DNA of 64,000 nucleotides from Curtobacterium sp. MMLR14_010 (GTDB lineage Bacteria > Actinomycetota > Actinomycetes > Actinomycetales > Microbacteriaceae), in the NCBI RefSeq assembly GCF_001865015.1, contig NZ_MJGV01000079.1:226446-290445 (forward strand), written 5' to 3'. Both the position numbers and the translations under genes were made by a program. Positions within the stretch are counted from its first letter, which is position 1. Each line of letters opens with the position of its first letter. The notes under the pieces are model-generated. The model had not been told where the DNA came from, did no database searches, and saw only the letters and a list, made by a program, of their open reading frames with translations. Positions 50,313-58,848 of this stretch are shown here, piece after piece.

Positions 50313-50382
50313 GCGAGTCTCGCCTCCGCGGACAGAACGCGCGTCCGGTGGCGCGAGTTGTGTCCGCGGAGACGAGTCTCGC
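50313..50382. terminator. Long imperfect inverted repeat between convergent genes
   Basis: Arms of about 32 bases (50313-50344 and 50351-50382), for example GTCTCGCCTCCGCGGACA pairing with TGTCCGCGGAGACGAGTC, with a few mismatches and a 6-base loop. It lies between the ROK kinase (rightwards, stop 50243) and the Ser/Thr kinase (leftwards, stop 50390), so it could end both transcripts. G/C-rich direct repeats (GGCGGGCGGGC) precede it. Confidence 0.65.
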
Positions 50383-50389
50383 GCGCGGG

Positions 50390-51925
50390 TCAGCCGGCCC
50401 GCGGCGGCAGGGGGAGCGAGTCGCTCGTCGAGCGGAGCGACTCCTGGCGCAGTTCGAGCTGCGAGACCGCCAGCGCCGCCAGGTCGCGGAGGTTCGCCAG
50501 GTCGTCCTCCGTCGCCGTGCGCGGACGGGTGTCGAGCACGGCGAGGGTGCCGATCGCGGTGCCGTCGTGGCGGACCAGCGGCACGCTGACGTAGAACCGG
50601 ATGCCGAGTGGCCCGGTGACGAGCGGGCTGTTCCGCATCTCCGGGTGCGTGGAGCCGTCGGGGATCACCACGGGGACGGGGACCGGGGCGAAGCCGTTCC
50701 GGAAGCTGATGTGGCGGGCGGCCTCGTCGATGCCCTCGGCCAGGTACGACTGCGACCACTCCCGGTCCTCGTCGAGCACCTCGACCAGGGCGATCGGGGC
50801 GTCGAACAGGCGTGCGGCCATGGCCGTGGTCCGCTGCAGGGCCTCTTCGGGCAGCAGGTCGAGCGTCGCCGGGTGCGACCCCGTGGCGGGGCGTTGGCCG
50901 GTGGCGGTTCGTGTGCCGGTGCCGGTGCTCGGTCCGGCACTGCGCGTCGTGTCCGTCTCCGTCGCGGGGGCCGCGGTGCCGGGCGCGTCCGTGTCGACCA
51001 CACGGTCCTCGGCCGTGGTGTCCGCGATGACCACGTCGCGGAGCAGGCCGACCAGGGCCTCCCCGGTCGGCCGCTGTGCCGGGTCCCTGGCCGTCATCGC
51101 GGTCAGGGCGCGCTGCCAGTGCGTCGGCAGCGGGTCCGGCACGACGGGGTCGCGCGACAGCCGAGCGACCGCGGACTCGACGAGCGACCCGGGGAACTCC
51201 CGCCGGCGGGTGAAGCACTGCAGCAGCACCAGTCCGAGCGAGTAGACGTCGCTCGCCGGGCCGACGTCACCGCCGCGGGCCTGCTCCGGGCTGAGGTAGG
51301 CGGCCGTCCCCGTCGTCACGCCGTCGGCGGTGAGCCGTTCGACGCCGTCGGCCAGCGCGATGCCGAAGTCCGTCAGCCGAGCCCGGGCACGGTCGGCCCG
51401 GTTGCCGTAGTCGACGAGCAGGATGTTCGACGGCTTGATGTCACGGTGCACGACGCCGCGGTCGTGGATGTAGTGGAGAGCCTCGGCCATGTCGTAGCCG
51501 ACCTCGGCGATGTGCCGCGAGGCCAGCGGCCCGAGCCCCAGGCGCTCCTCGAGGTCCTGCCCGTGCACGAGCGCCATCACGATGAACCGCTGCGGAGTGC
51601 CGTGCTCGTCCTCGACGACGCCGGCGTCGAGCAGGCTGACCAGGTTGTGGTGGTCGAGCGACGCCAGGACGCCCTGCTCGGCCTCCTGTCGCGCGATGTC
51701 GACCAGGCCCGGGTGGAAGACCTTCACGGCGACGGGCCGGTCGAGGCTCTCGTCGAGGGCGTCGTACACGACCGACATCCCACCGCGGCCGATGACCGTC
51801 CGGAGCCGGTACCGCCCGCCGAGGAGCGCGTGTGGCGCCTCCTGACCCTCCATCGGTGTCATCTGTCCCTCGTCGTGGGTCGGACTGGTGGGGTCCGCTG
51901 GTGTGTCGAACTGACGATGCATCAT
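50390..51925 (-). CDS. Ser/Thr protein kinase with C-terminal GAF domain
   Basis: 511 residues from the ATG at 51925. Kinase motifs: Gly-loop IGRGGMSVVYDA (45-55), VAVKVF with Lys68, HRDIKPSN with catalytic Asp162, DFGIAL (186-191) and GTAAYLSPEQA. Unlike PknB-type kinases there is no membrane segment or PASTA repeat. After a Thr/Pro-rich linker, the last about 130 residues (TAMAARLFDAPIALVEVLD ... RFYVSVPLVRHDGTAIGTLAVLDTRPR) form a GAF-like sensor. Probably in one transcript with the preceding membrane-protein gene, which ends 4 bases away. Confidence 0.92.
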   Translation of the reverse strand: MMHRQFDTPADPTSPTHDEGQMTPMEGQEAPHALLGGRYRLRTVIGRGGMSVVYDALDESLDRPVAVKVFHPGLVDIARQEAEQGVLASLDHHNLVSLLDAGVVEDEHGTPQRFIVMALVHGQDLEERLGLGPLASRHIAEVGYDMAEALHYIHDRGVVHRDIKPSNILLVDYGNRADRARARLTDFGIALADGVERLTADGVTTGTAAYLSPEQARGGDVGPASDVYSLGLVLLQCFTRRREFPGSLVESAVARLSRDPVVPDPLPTHWQRALTAMTARDPAQRPTGEALVGLLRDVVIADTTAEDRVVDTDAPGTAAPATETDTTRSAGPSTGTGTRTATGQRPATGSHPATLDLLPEEALQRTTAMAARLFDAPIALVEVLDEDREWSQSYLAEGIDEAARHISFRNGFAPVPVPVVIPDGSTHPEMRNSPLVTGPLGIRFYVSVPLVRHDGTAIGTLAVLDTRPRTATEDDLANLRDLAALAVSQLELRQESLRSTSDSLPLPPRAG

Positions 51926-51929
51926 CCCA

Positions 51930-52529
51930 TCAGGGGCCTGGTTCGTCGACCTGCGGCGGGGATCGGACGACAGCAGCGGCGCCCTCCTTGTCCAGCGTGC
52001 CGGGGAAGTTGAAGCGGGCGAACTTCCCCGTCGGGTCGTACTCGCTGCTCGGCCGTGTGATCGACGAGCCCGCGATGACCGCGAGCAGCAGGTCACGGCG
52101 TTCGCCGAGCACCGCTGGCTCTCGCCCCTCCCGGATCAGGACCGAGACCTTGCGGTTCCCATGGACGGCGAGCTGGAGCGACAGTCCGTCGCGCTCGTTG
52201 TTGTTGGGCGGGTCCAGCTGCGCCGTGTCGACGTCGGCGAACCGGTGGGAGCGACCGCGGATCCGGATGCGCTCCCGAGCCAGGTCCACGGCGAACGGGG
52301 ACGTGACCCGCCGCGTGGTGAGCCAGGCCACGAGGGCGACGAGCGACCAGCCGCCGAACCAGATCGGGAGCGCGACCCAGCCGAGCTCCTGGAACGGAGA
52401 GTCACCACCCCGGGAGAAGAACACCGAGAGCGGCCCGAGGACGAGGACGATCACGATGAACCGCTGCACCCGGGCACGGGTCAAGCGGTGCTTCGGTGCG
52501 TCTTCGAACGCGATCCAGCCCGCTGCCAC
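51930..52529 (-). CDS. Membrane protein with PH-like region
   Basis: 199 residues, GTG start at 52529. Two hydrophobic segments (IVIVLVLGPLSVFF and WVALPIWFGGWSLVALVAWL) are followed by a beta-rich soluble domain (SPFAVDLARERIRIRGRSHRFADVDTAQL) of bacterial PH-like appearance. No certain family. TAGCGT lies 7 bases before the start (leaderless), and it is divergent from Pcp. It directly precedes the Ser/Thr kinase and may be its substrate or partner. Confidence 0.68.
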   Translation of the reverse strand: MAAGWIAFEDAPKHRLTRARVQRFIVIVLVLGPLSVFFSRGGDSPFQELGWVALPIWFGGWSLVALVAWLTTRRVTSPFAVDLARERIRIRGRSHRFADVDTAQLDPPNNNERDGLSLQLAVHGNRKVSVLIREGREPAVLGERRDLLLAVIAGSSITRPSSEYDPTGKFARFNFPGTLDKEGAAAVVRSPPQVDEPGP

Positions 52530-52584
52530 GAGGTCGACGCTACTGACCGGGCGCGGGCGATGTCAGCGACGTAGCATCGAGGAC

Positions 52585-53235
52585 GTGGCCACCAATGCAG
52601 CACCTGTCGTCCTCCTGACCGCGTTCGAGCCCTTCGGTGGTGCCGAGCGGAACCCGTCGTGGGACGCCGTCCAGGCGGTCGCCGAGGCGTGGGACGGCCC
52701 CGGCACCGTCGTCGTGGAGCAGCTGCCCGTCGTCTTCGCCGAGGTCCGCGCGGCACTCGTCGCGGCGATCACCGAGCACCGCCCCGACCTCGTCATCGCG
52801 ACCGGCGTCGCCGAAGGTCGCGACGCCGTCACGCCCGAGCGCGTCGCGGTCAACGTCGACGACGCCCGCATCCCGGACAACTCTGGTGCCCAGCCGATCG
52901 ACGAACCCATCGACCAGCGCGGGCCGGACGGCTTCCTGACGACCCTGCCGATCAAGCGCATCGTCCGCGCCGCGACCGAGGCCGGTGTCAGCGCGTCCGT
53001 CTCGAACACGGCGGGCACCTTCACCTGCAACCACGCCTTCTACGAGCTCATGTCGATCGCGGCGAACGAGTCCTTCCGCGCCGGGTTCGTGCACGTCCCC
53101 GCGACGCCGGAGTCGGCCACCAGCGACGTCCCGACGCTGCCGCTGGCCGACATCGTCACCGCGCTCGAGGTCGCCGTCCGCGAGAGCCTCGACCCCGCGG
53201 CCGACGCGGTCCTCGTCGGCGGCGCCGAGCACTAG
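52585..53235 (+). CDS. pcp: Pyroglutamyl-peptidase I
   Basis: 216 residues from the GTG at 52585. All active-site regions are present: LTAFEPFGGAERNPSW near the start, the Glu of TPERVAVN (Glu85), the nucleophile Cys148 in NTAGTFTCNHAFY and His170 in FVHVPATPE. It removes N-terminal pyroglutamate from peptides. TAGCAT lies 7 bases before the start, so the mRNA is leaderless; its promoter lies back to back with that of the membrane protein. Fits a peptide-utilising organism. Confidence 0.95.
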   Translation: MATNAAPVVLLTAFEPFGGAERNPSWDAVQAVAEAWDGPGTVVVEQLPVVFAEVRAALVAAITEHRPDLVIATGVAEGRDAVTPERVAVNVDDARIPDNSGAQPIDEPIDQRGPDGFLTTLPIKRIVRAATEAGVSASVSNTAGTFTCNHAFYELMSIAANESFRAGFVHVPATPESATSDVPTLPLADIVTALEVAVRESLDPAADAVLVGGAEH

Positions 53236-53281
53236 CCGACCGGCCCTGGTCAGGGGCAGCGGGTCCTGCCAGGATGCACTC

Positions 53282-54799
53282 GTGCTCGACGATGCAGACC
53301 GGGACCTCATGCGTGCCTTCGCACGCTTCCTCGACCACGCGAACGAACTCGCGGCGACGGAGCAGCGAGCCACGCTGACCCCGATCGGCGAGCGGCTCCG
53401 CGAGCACCTCGGCGTCGATCCGCAGACGATCCCCGTGGTGACCGAGGAGCTGGCCGACCACCGGTTGGTCGACGCCGACATCGCGCTCGACGAACTGACC
53501 GGGCCCGACCCGGACGGGCTCGTCGGCATCGCCGGGGACGACGGCCGCTTCCACAGCTCGATCAGCGAGTTCGTCGCGCACGCCCACACGCGGTGGTCGC
53601 TCGGCCCCGTGAGCTACGCCGCCCGTGCCACCGGCCCGGACACGACACGGCGCGTGGTCTCCTTCGGGCTGCGCCTCATCACCTTCGAGGGAGCACCGGT
53701 CGTCGTCCTGCAGCGCGGCGCGAAGCCCGAGTACGGCCGGTCGACCGCCATGCTCGAGGTGCTCGCCGTCGACCAGGACCTCGCGACGACCTTCCTCGCC
53801 AGGGTCCGCGCGCTGATGATCGAGCGAAGCGTGCTGCGCGGCCAGGTGCTCTCGTTCGTCCAGTCGCAGTACGGCGCCGACGCCGGTGCGACCTTCCTCC
53901 GGCGGCCCGAGACGACCGCGGACGACGTGGTGCTGGCTGACGGGGTGCTCGACGAGGTCGTCGCGCACGTGGTCGGGATCGGTGAACAGCGCGAGGCGCT
54001 CCTGGCCGCCGGGCAGCACCTGAAGCGCGGGGTCCTGCTCTACGGCCCGCCCGGCACCGGCAAGACCCTGACGATCCGGCACCTGCTGCACCGGACCGAG
54101 GGCGTCACCGCGGTGCTCCTCACCGGTTCGAGCATCGCGGCGATCGGTGCAGCTGCCGAGGTCGCCCGTACCTTCCAGCCGTCCATCGTCGTGCTGGAGG
54201 ACATCGACCTCGTCGCCATGGAGCGCGACATGACGCCCCAGCCGCTGCTGTTCGAGGTGCTCGACGCGCTCGACGGCCTGGACGGAGACGCCGACGTGGC
54301 CTTCGTGATGACGACGAACCGGGTGTCCGTGCTCGAACGGGCGCTCGCCGACCGGCCCGGACGAGTGGACCTCGCCGTGGAGGTCCCGCTCCCTGGCCTG
54401 CCCGAGCGGACGCGGCTCTTCCGTCGCTACGCGGGCGCGCTGCCGTTCTCCGACGAGGCCCTCGCCCAGGCAGCCGAAGGCGCTGAGGGCACGACGGGCT
54501 CCTTCGCGAAGGAGCTCATGCGGCGGAGCGTCCTGGGTGCGGCGATGCGCGGTGGTGAGCCCTCGGACGCGGACCTGCTCGACGCGCTCGAGTCCCTGCT
54601 GACCGCACGCTCGGCGCTGACGCGGAAGCTGCTCGGCACGCGCGGCACCGACGACGAGGACGAGAGCGGGATCGAGACCGAGGACATGGTCGACTTCGCG
54701 TTCGTCGCCGGCCAGGGCGAGCCCGGTTTCCCCGTGATCGTGCCCGCGGAGGCCCTCGACGCCCTCGACGAGGACGACGACGACAGCCCACTCCGCTGA
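53282..54799 (+). CDS. AAA-family ATPase with unknown N-terminal domain
   Basis: 505 residues, GTG start at 53282. A helical N-terminal region of about 220 residues has no recognised match. An AAA domain follows: Walker A YGPPGTGKTLTI (about 255-267), Walker B VVLEDIDLVAME and the sensor-1 pattern FVMTTNRVSVLERALADRPGRVDLAV (the arginine finger region). The C-terminal tail is acidic (DEDDDDSPLR). Such AAA proteins remodel other proteins; the partner is not known. CAGGAT lies 6 bases upstream. Confidence 0.85.
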   Translation: MLDDADRDLMRAFARFLDHANELAATEQRATLTPIGERLREHLGVDPQTIPVVTEELADHRLVDADIALDELTGPDPDGLVGIAGDDGRFHSSISEFVAHAHTRWSLGPVSYAARATGPDTTRRVVSFGLRLITFEGAPVVVLQRGAKPEYGRSTAMLEVLAVDQDLATTFLARVRALMIERSVLRGQVLSFVQSQYGADAGATFLRRPETTADDVVLADGVLDEVVAHVVGIGEQREALLAAGQHLKRGVLLYGPPGTGKTLTIRHLLHRTEGVTAVLLTGSSIAAIGAAAEVARTFQPSIVVLEDIDLVAMERDMTPQPLLFEVLDALDGLDGDADVAFVMTTNRVSVLERALADRPGRVDLAVEVPLPGLPERTRLFRRYAGALPFSDEALAQAAEGAEGTTGSFAKELMRRSVLGAAMRGGEPSDADLLDALESLLTARSALTRKLLGTRGTDDEDESGIETEDMVDFAFVAGQGEPGFPVIVPAEALDALDEDDDDSPLR

Positions 54800-54807
54800 G
54801 ACCCGGC

Positions 54808-55148
54808 CCTTCCGACTCGTTGATCGCCGCCGCATCGGCTCGACGATCCTGCAGCGCCAGGGCGGCGACGGGTGGGGGAGCAACGTCATCGGACGCCTCG
54901 CCGCGGATCTGCGGGCAGAGTTCCCGGACATGAAGGGGTTCTCGCGCGCGAACCTGTTCTCCATGCGCCGCTTTGCCCGGGAGTGGTCCGAGCAGGAAGT
55001 TGTCCAACAGCCTGTTGGACAACTGCCCTGGGGTCACATCACCGTCCTCCTCGATCGCCTCGACGACCACGACCTCCGCGACTGGTACGCCGCGAACGCC
55101 GCCGCGCTTGATGGAGCAGGGGCGCTCCTCGAAGGCGGGCCGTTCTGA
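54808..55148 (+). pseudogene. DUF1016 N-terminal-domain fragment (YhcG-type), truncated
   Basis: The frame reads FRLVDRRRIGSTILQRQ, then GWGSNVIGRLAADLRAEFP, MKGFSRANLFSMRRFAREW and PVGQLPWGHITVLLDRL up to a stop at 55148. This is the N-terminal half of DUF1016 proteins; the C-terminal PD-(D/E)xK nuclease domain is absent, and there is no start codon or ribosome site for the early part. A decayed remnant, between the AAA ATPase and the protease genes. An ATG at 54930 would give a 72-residue peptide. Confidence 0.65.
54999..55023. repeat. 25-bp palindrome within the DUF1016 remnant
   Basis: GTTGTCCAACAG, one C, then CTGTTGGACAAC: perfect 12-base arms around a single base. It falls in the codons for VVQQPVGQL, a segment usually conserved in DUF1016 proteins, so it may be either coding-derived or a protein-binding site. 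Confidence 0.7.
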
Positions 55149-55284
55149 CTCGCGGGGGCCGAGCCGCCGACCGCGGACGAGCCCCGTCCGTCGAAGTGCG
55201 GACTGGTGCCCTCCGCCGACCAGGGTCAGGATGCAACCAGTTGCACACTGCAACGACCCTGCTTCGTCCGACAGAGGAGTCGTC

Positions 55285-56016
55285 ATGAAGAAGTCCATCG
55301 CAGCCGCGTTCGCCGCGGTCGTCGTCGTCACCGGTGGCGTGTTCGCCGCCGCCCCCGCCTCGGCCCTGACCGCCAGCCCCCACGTCGTCGGCGGGGAGAA
55401 GGCCCCGTCCACCGCCTGGGCCGTCCAGCTCGAAGCTTCCGGGGGCTCCATCCCCTCCGGCTACGTCAGCACCTGCACCGGCGAACAGGTCTCCGGTTCC
55501 TGGGTGCTCACCGCCCGCCACTGCATCGACGGCATCGGCGCGATGAACGTCTACCACTCCAACTCCACGGTCAACCGGGGGACGCCCGTCGCGGTCGACC
55601 GGGTCAGCGCGGCCCCGACCGGGGACATCGCCCTCGTGCACCTGCGGAGCGCGCACGCCCTGTCCTCGTACGCGCCGCTCGACCTGGCAGCGACGGCGAA
55701 GTCGACCGGCACGGGCACGATCCAGGGCTACGGCCTGCGGGCGAACGCGGTCCAGTCCGACGGCCTGTACCAGGCGAGCGTCTCCCTCACCGGAGCCAGC
55801 ACCGACGCCTTCGGCGGCCGAGCGCAGCACGTCACGGGCGTGAGCGGTGCCTCCAACCACGGGGACTCCGGCGGGCCGCTGCTGGTCGGCGGCAAGGTCG
55901 TCGCCGTCTGCTCGACCGGCGACAGCGCCGACCCCGGCGCGAACACGTCGGCCGGGTCGAACTACGCACTGCTCACGCAGTCCGCCTCCTGGATCCGGTC
56001 CACGGCCGGCATCTGA
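55285..56016 (+). CDS. Secreted trypsin-like serine protease (S1 family)
   Basis: 243 residues; the ATG at 55285 follows AGAGGAG. Signal peptide to about residue 27 (APASA). The catalytic triad is visible: His79 in LTARHC, Asp114 in GDIALVHL and Ser195 in GDSGGPLL. Two Cys pairs suggest disulfides. Mature start VVGGEKAPSTAW is the trypsin-type activation site. Resembles secreted S1 proteases of plant-associated Microbacteriaceae (the Chp/Pat-1 group is one), but identity to them has not been tested. Alone, followed by composite palindrome copy B. Confidence 0.93.
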   Translation: MKKSIAAAFAAVVVVTGGVFAAAPASALTASPHVVGGEKAPSTAWAVQLEASGGSIPSGYVSTCTGEQVSGSWVLTARHCIDGIGAMNVYHSNSTVNRGTPVAVDRVSAAPTGDIALVHLRSAHALSSYAPLDLAATAKSTGTGTIQGYGLRANAVQSDGLYQASVSLTGASTDAFGGRAQHVTGVSGASNHGDSGGPLLVGGKVVAVCSTGDSADPGANTSAGSNYALLTQSASWIRSTAGI

Positions 56017-56026
56017 ACCACCTGAC

Positions 56027-56130
56027 GGACTGGAGGCTCCCCACCGGTCACGGCCGACCCGCCGCTGGCGCGTCGGTCCGGAACCGGCCGGCGTGGGCCC
56101 AGGTGCCAGCCCGCACCGAGCCTCCAGTCC
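56027..56130. repeat. Long composite palindromic element, copy B
   Basis: About 104 bases, nearly identical inside to the element at 34031-34132, but with outer arms GGACTGGAGGCTC and GAGCCTCCAGTCC. Relative to copy A both arms have changed at the paired position (G to T on the left, C to A on the right), so pairing is kept. Lies between the protease and SDR genes. Confidence 0.88.
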
Positions 56131-56202
56131 GCCGTCCGGTCGCCTCCCGGTCGCGACCGCCTGGCTGAACGGGCGCCCCGGCGCGCTGAGGAAGCTGGAT
56201 CC

Positions 56203-57090
56203 ATGAGCCAGTACGACAAGCGCGACCCGAACAGCCTCTACCCCGCCCCGCCGTTCCCGAAGCAGGAGCAGTCGCTCCCGGGTGCCGCCTGGAAGATGGA
56301 CCCGAAGCCCGACCACGGCGAGGAGAGCTACGTCGGGCGCGAGCGCCTGACCGGCTTCCGTGGCATCGTCACCGGCGCCGACTCGGGCATCGGCCGTGCC
56401 GCCGCGATCGCGATGTCGCGTGAAGGCGCCGACCTCGTGCTGTCGTACCTCCCCGACGAGCAGGAGGACGCCGAACAGGTCCGCGACCTGCTCGAGGGCG
56501 AAGGACGTCGTGCGGTGCTCGTGCCGGGCGACATCTCGGACGAGCAGTACTGCAAGGACCTCGTCCAGAAGGCGGTCGACGAGCTCGGCGGCCTCGACAC
56601 CCTCGTGATGGTGGCCGGGCGGATGGAGAGCAACGAGGACATCCTCACGCTCGACACCGAGATGTTCGACTCGACCTTCAAGACGAACATCTACTCCCTG
56701 TTCTGGCTGACGAAGGCCGCCGTGCCGCACCTCGAGCCGGGTTCGACGATCGTCACGACCGGGTCGATCCAGGCCTCGTCGCCGACGCCGGACAAGATCG
56801 ACTACGCCGTGTCGAAGGGTGCGATCAAGCTCTTCACCGAGGCCGTCGCCCAGCAGCTCGCGCCGAAGGGCATCCGCGTGAACTCGATCGCGCCCGGCCC
56901 CGTGTGGACCCCGCTGCAGCCGGGCTCGGACGACGCCGAGAAGGTGTCGCAGTTCGGTGGCGACTCGCCGTTCGGCCGCCCCGGCCAGCCGGCGGAGCTC
57001 GGTGCCGCGTACGTGCACCTGGTCAGCCCGGAGTCGAGCTACCAGTCGGGCTCGACGATCACGATCGCCGGCGGGACCCCCGCCTTCTGA
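56203..57090 (+). CDS. Short-chain dehydrogenase/reductase, YghA-like extended type
   Basis: 295 residues. A Pro-rich N-terminal extension (about 1-45, SLYPAPPFPKQEQSLPG) is typical of the YghA/YhdF group. The Rossmann nucleotide loop is TGADSGIGRAAA and the catalytic region is GSIQASSPTPDKIDYAVSKGA (Ser, Tyr, Lys). C-terminus ends in ITIAGGTPAF. NAD(P)-linked oxidoreductase; substrate not known. Alone between two hairpins. Confidence 0.92.
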   Translation: MSQYDKRDPNSLYPAPPFPKQEQSLPGAAWKMDPKPDHGEESYVGRERLTGFRGIVTGADSGIGRAAAIAMSREGADLVLSYLPDEQEDAEQVRDLLEGEGRRAVLVPGDISDEQYCKDLVQKAVDELGGLDTLVMVAGRMESNEDILTLDTEMFDSTFKTNIYSLFWLTKAAVPHLEPGSTIVTTGSIQASSPTPDKIDYAVSKGAIKLFTEAVAQQLAPKGIRVNSIAPGPVWTPLQPGSDDAEKVSQFGGDSPFGRPGQPAELGAAYVHLVSPESSYQSGSTITIAGGTPAF

Positions 57091-57134
57091 TCGACCACCC
57101 GCGCGCGGCCGACGACGATCGCGCGATCGGGAGA

Positions 57135-57182
57135 TGACGGATCCGGTCGGCGGACCACGTGTCCCGCCGACCGGATCTGTCA
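57135..57182. terminator. Long hairpin after the SDR gene
   Basis: 19-base arms (TGACGGATCCGGTCGGCGG, 57135-57153, and 57164-57182) with one mismatch and a 10-base loop. It starts 45 bases past the SDR stop and ends 9 bases before the -10 box of the lipoprotein gene, so it separates the two transcripts. Confidence 0.72.
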
Positions 57183-57203
57183 TGTCCGCCCTACGGTGGT
57201 GGC

Positions 57204-57857
57204 ATGGGGATCCACCGGGGGAAGACCGTCCATGCCGTCACCGCTGTCGTGGCCGGCGTCCTGACCATGACGGCGCTCGCCGGGTGCTCCTCGGGATCGG
57301 ACTCGGGCGGATCGGTGGAGGACCCGAGCGGTCTCCGGCCGTCGCCCACTGCGACCAAGTCCTTCCCGTCTCCGGAGCCCGTGGCCGACGGCACCACCGT
57401 CGACGCCGGCGAGTGGGGCATCGTGACGCAGCACAACTCCACGAACGGGGACACGGTCTTCGCGCTGCGCGTCACGGGCGTCAAGAAGGGGGAGCCGGGC
57501 GTCTTCAAGGACATCCAGGACCTCGGCGGCGGCAGCCTGACGACCGACGAGGCGATCGCCTGGTGGATCGACTACGACTACGTGGTCGTCTCCGGCGACG
57601 GGACGTGGTCACCGAACCATCTCGTCAGCGCCGCACCGGCGGACGAGGCCGACCGGGACCAACTGTCGACGTTGAGCGTCCCCGCGCGGTTCGTCCAGTG
57701 CCGGCAGTCGCGCACCGAGACCGCCTTCGGCGAGCTCGGGCTCGTGCAGCACGGGTGCCTCACCGCCGCTGCCACCGACGGCGTCGTGCCCGCCGCGGTG
57801 GCCTTCTCGAGCCTGGCGCCCGGCACCCGCGACGTCCGCTGGACGCTGCCCAGCTGA
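57204..57857 (+). CDS. Lipoprotein of unknown function
   Basis: 217 residues. The signal ends with lipobox ALAGC (Cys28). An Asp/Ser/Gly linker is followed by a beta-rich domain with VTQHNSTNGDTVFALRVTGVKKG and DYDYVVVSGDGTW, resembling extracellular domains of DUF4352-type proteins. One Cys pair (QCRQ, HGCL) may be disulfide-bonded. TACGGT (57192-57197) lies 6 bases before the ATG: leaderless. Confidence 0.8.
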   Translation: MGIHRGKTVHAVTAVVAGVLTMTALAGCSSGSDSGGSVEDPSGLRPSPTATKSFPSPEPVADGTTVDAGEWGIVTQHNSTNGDTVFALRVTGVKKGEPGVFKDIQDLGGGSLTTDEAIAWWIDYDYVVVSGDGTWSPNHLVSAAPADEADRDQLSTLSVPARFVQCRQSRTETAFGELGLVQHGCLTAAATDGVVPAAVAFSSLAPGTRDVRWTLPS

Positions 57858-57906
57858 CGACCCCGCCTGGGCCCCGTTCCCGACGGCGCCCCCGCCTCGT
57901 GGCCGA

Positions 57907-58761
57907 TCATCCCGCGCGGACGCCCTCGACCCCCAGTACACCGAGGAGCGCGAGAGCGTCCGCGTCCGGGGACCCCGTCGGCGCCGTGTACAGCACGAGC
58001 CACTGGCCCCGGTCGACCAGGGCGAGACTGTCGCAGTCGACCGTGACCGGGCCGACCACGGGGTGGTCGAACGTCTTGGACAGCACGGTCGTCGTCGGGA
58101 CGTCGTGACGGTCCCACAGGCGCGCGAACTCGGCGTTGTCCGCACGGAGCTCCTCGACGAGCCCGACCACGGACGGGTCCTCCGGGTACTCCGCCCGCAC
58201 GGAACGGAGCTGCCGGACGACGTGCTGACGGAACTCGGCGCCGTCGGAGATGCCGTAGGGCGGGGCCTCGACGTCGGGGTGCGACCCGGGCGGGAACGCC
58301 TTCCGGGCGAGGTTCCGCTCGGACGGCTCCTGCTCGCCGAAGTCCTCCATGAGCGCGACCGCGAGGGCGTTCCACGCGAGGACCTCGAACGTGGCGGACA
58401 GCACGATCGCTGCCGTCTGTGGCAGGCGCTCGACGAGGGCGACGATGCTCGGTCGGACGTCGCGGCGCACCCGCCCGTGGTGGAGTGGTGCCGTCCCCGC
58501 CAGCGTGTGCAGGTGTGCCGACTCGACGGCTGAGAGGCGGAGCGACCCGGCGATGCCGGCGAGGACCTCGGCGGACGGCCGTGGCGCCCGGCCCTGTTCG
58601 AGTCGCACGTAGTACTCGGTCGAGATGTGGGCCAGGACGGCCACCTCTTCGCGCCGCAGGCCGGGCGTCCGCCGTCGCGAGCCCGTCACCAGACCGACGT
58701 CCGAGGGCTGCAACCGCTCCCGCCGCGAACGGAGGAACGCGGCCAACTCCTGCTTGTCCAT
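57907..58761 (-). CDS. XRE-family regulator with MmyB-like ligand domain
   Basis: 284 residues. Helix-turn-helix: RRTPGLRREEVAVLAHISTEYYVRLEQGRAPRPSAEVLAGIA (from about residue 30), then a C-terminal MmyB-like domain (VEALAWNALA-type segment FEVLAWNALAVALM, and YPEDPSVVGLVEEL). CAGACT lies 6 bases before the ATG (leaderless variant). Divergent from the SDR gene at 58849, a common arrangement in which the regulator controls the SDR. Confidence 0.92.
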   Translation of the reverse strand: MDKQELAAFLRSRRERLQPSDVGLVTGSRRRTPGLRREEVAVLAHISTEYYVRLEQGRAPRPSAEVLAGIAGSLRLSAVESAHLHTLAGTAPLHHGRVRRDVRPSIVALVERLPQTAAIVLSATFEVLAWNALAVALMEDFGEQEPSERNLARKAFPPGSHPDVEAPPYGISDGAEFRQHVVRQLRSVRAEYPEDPSVVGLVEELRADNAEFARLWDRHDVPTTTVLSKTFDHPVVGPVTVDCDSLALVDRGQWLVLYTAPTGSPDADALALLGVLGVEGVRAG

Positions 58762-58797
58762 GCCAGGAGTCTGCGCCCCGTGCGCCGCTGGTGTCGT

Positions 58798-58812
58798 GGT
58801 ACCGGTCGTACC
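58798..58812. promoter_or_regulatory. Inverted repeat in the XRE-SDR divergent region
   Basis: GGTAC, five bases, GTACC: a short perfect inverted repeat midway in the 87-base region between the regulator and SDR starts. Position and symmetry fit the XRE regulator operator. Confidence 0.45.
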
Positions 58813-58848
58813 TGGCTCCGCCGATCGACGGCGCGGGACGCTGACGCC

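Noticed and set aside
54930-55148. A 72-residue intact gene within the DUF1016 remnant
   Set aside because: The ATG lies in the middle of the conserved domain, lacks a ribosome site, and the reading frame clearly extends upstream as decayed domain sequence.
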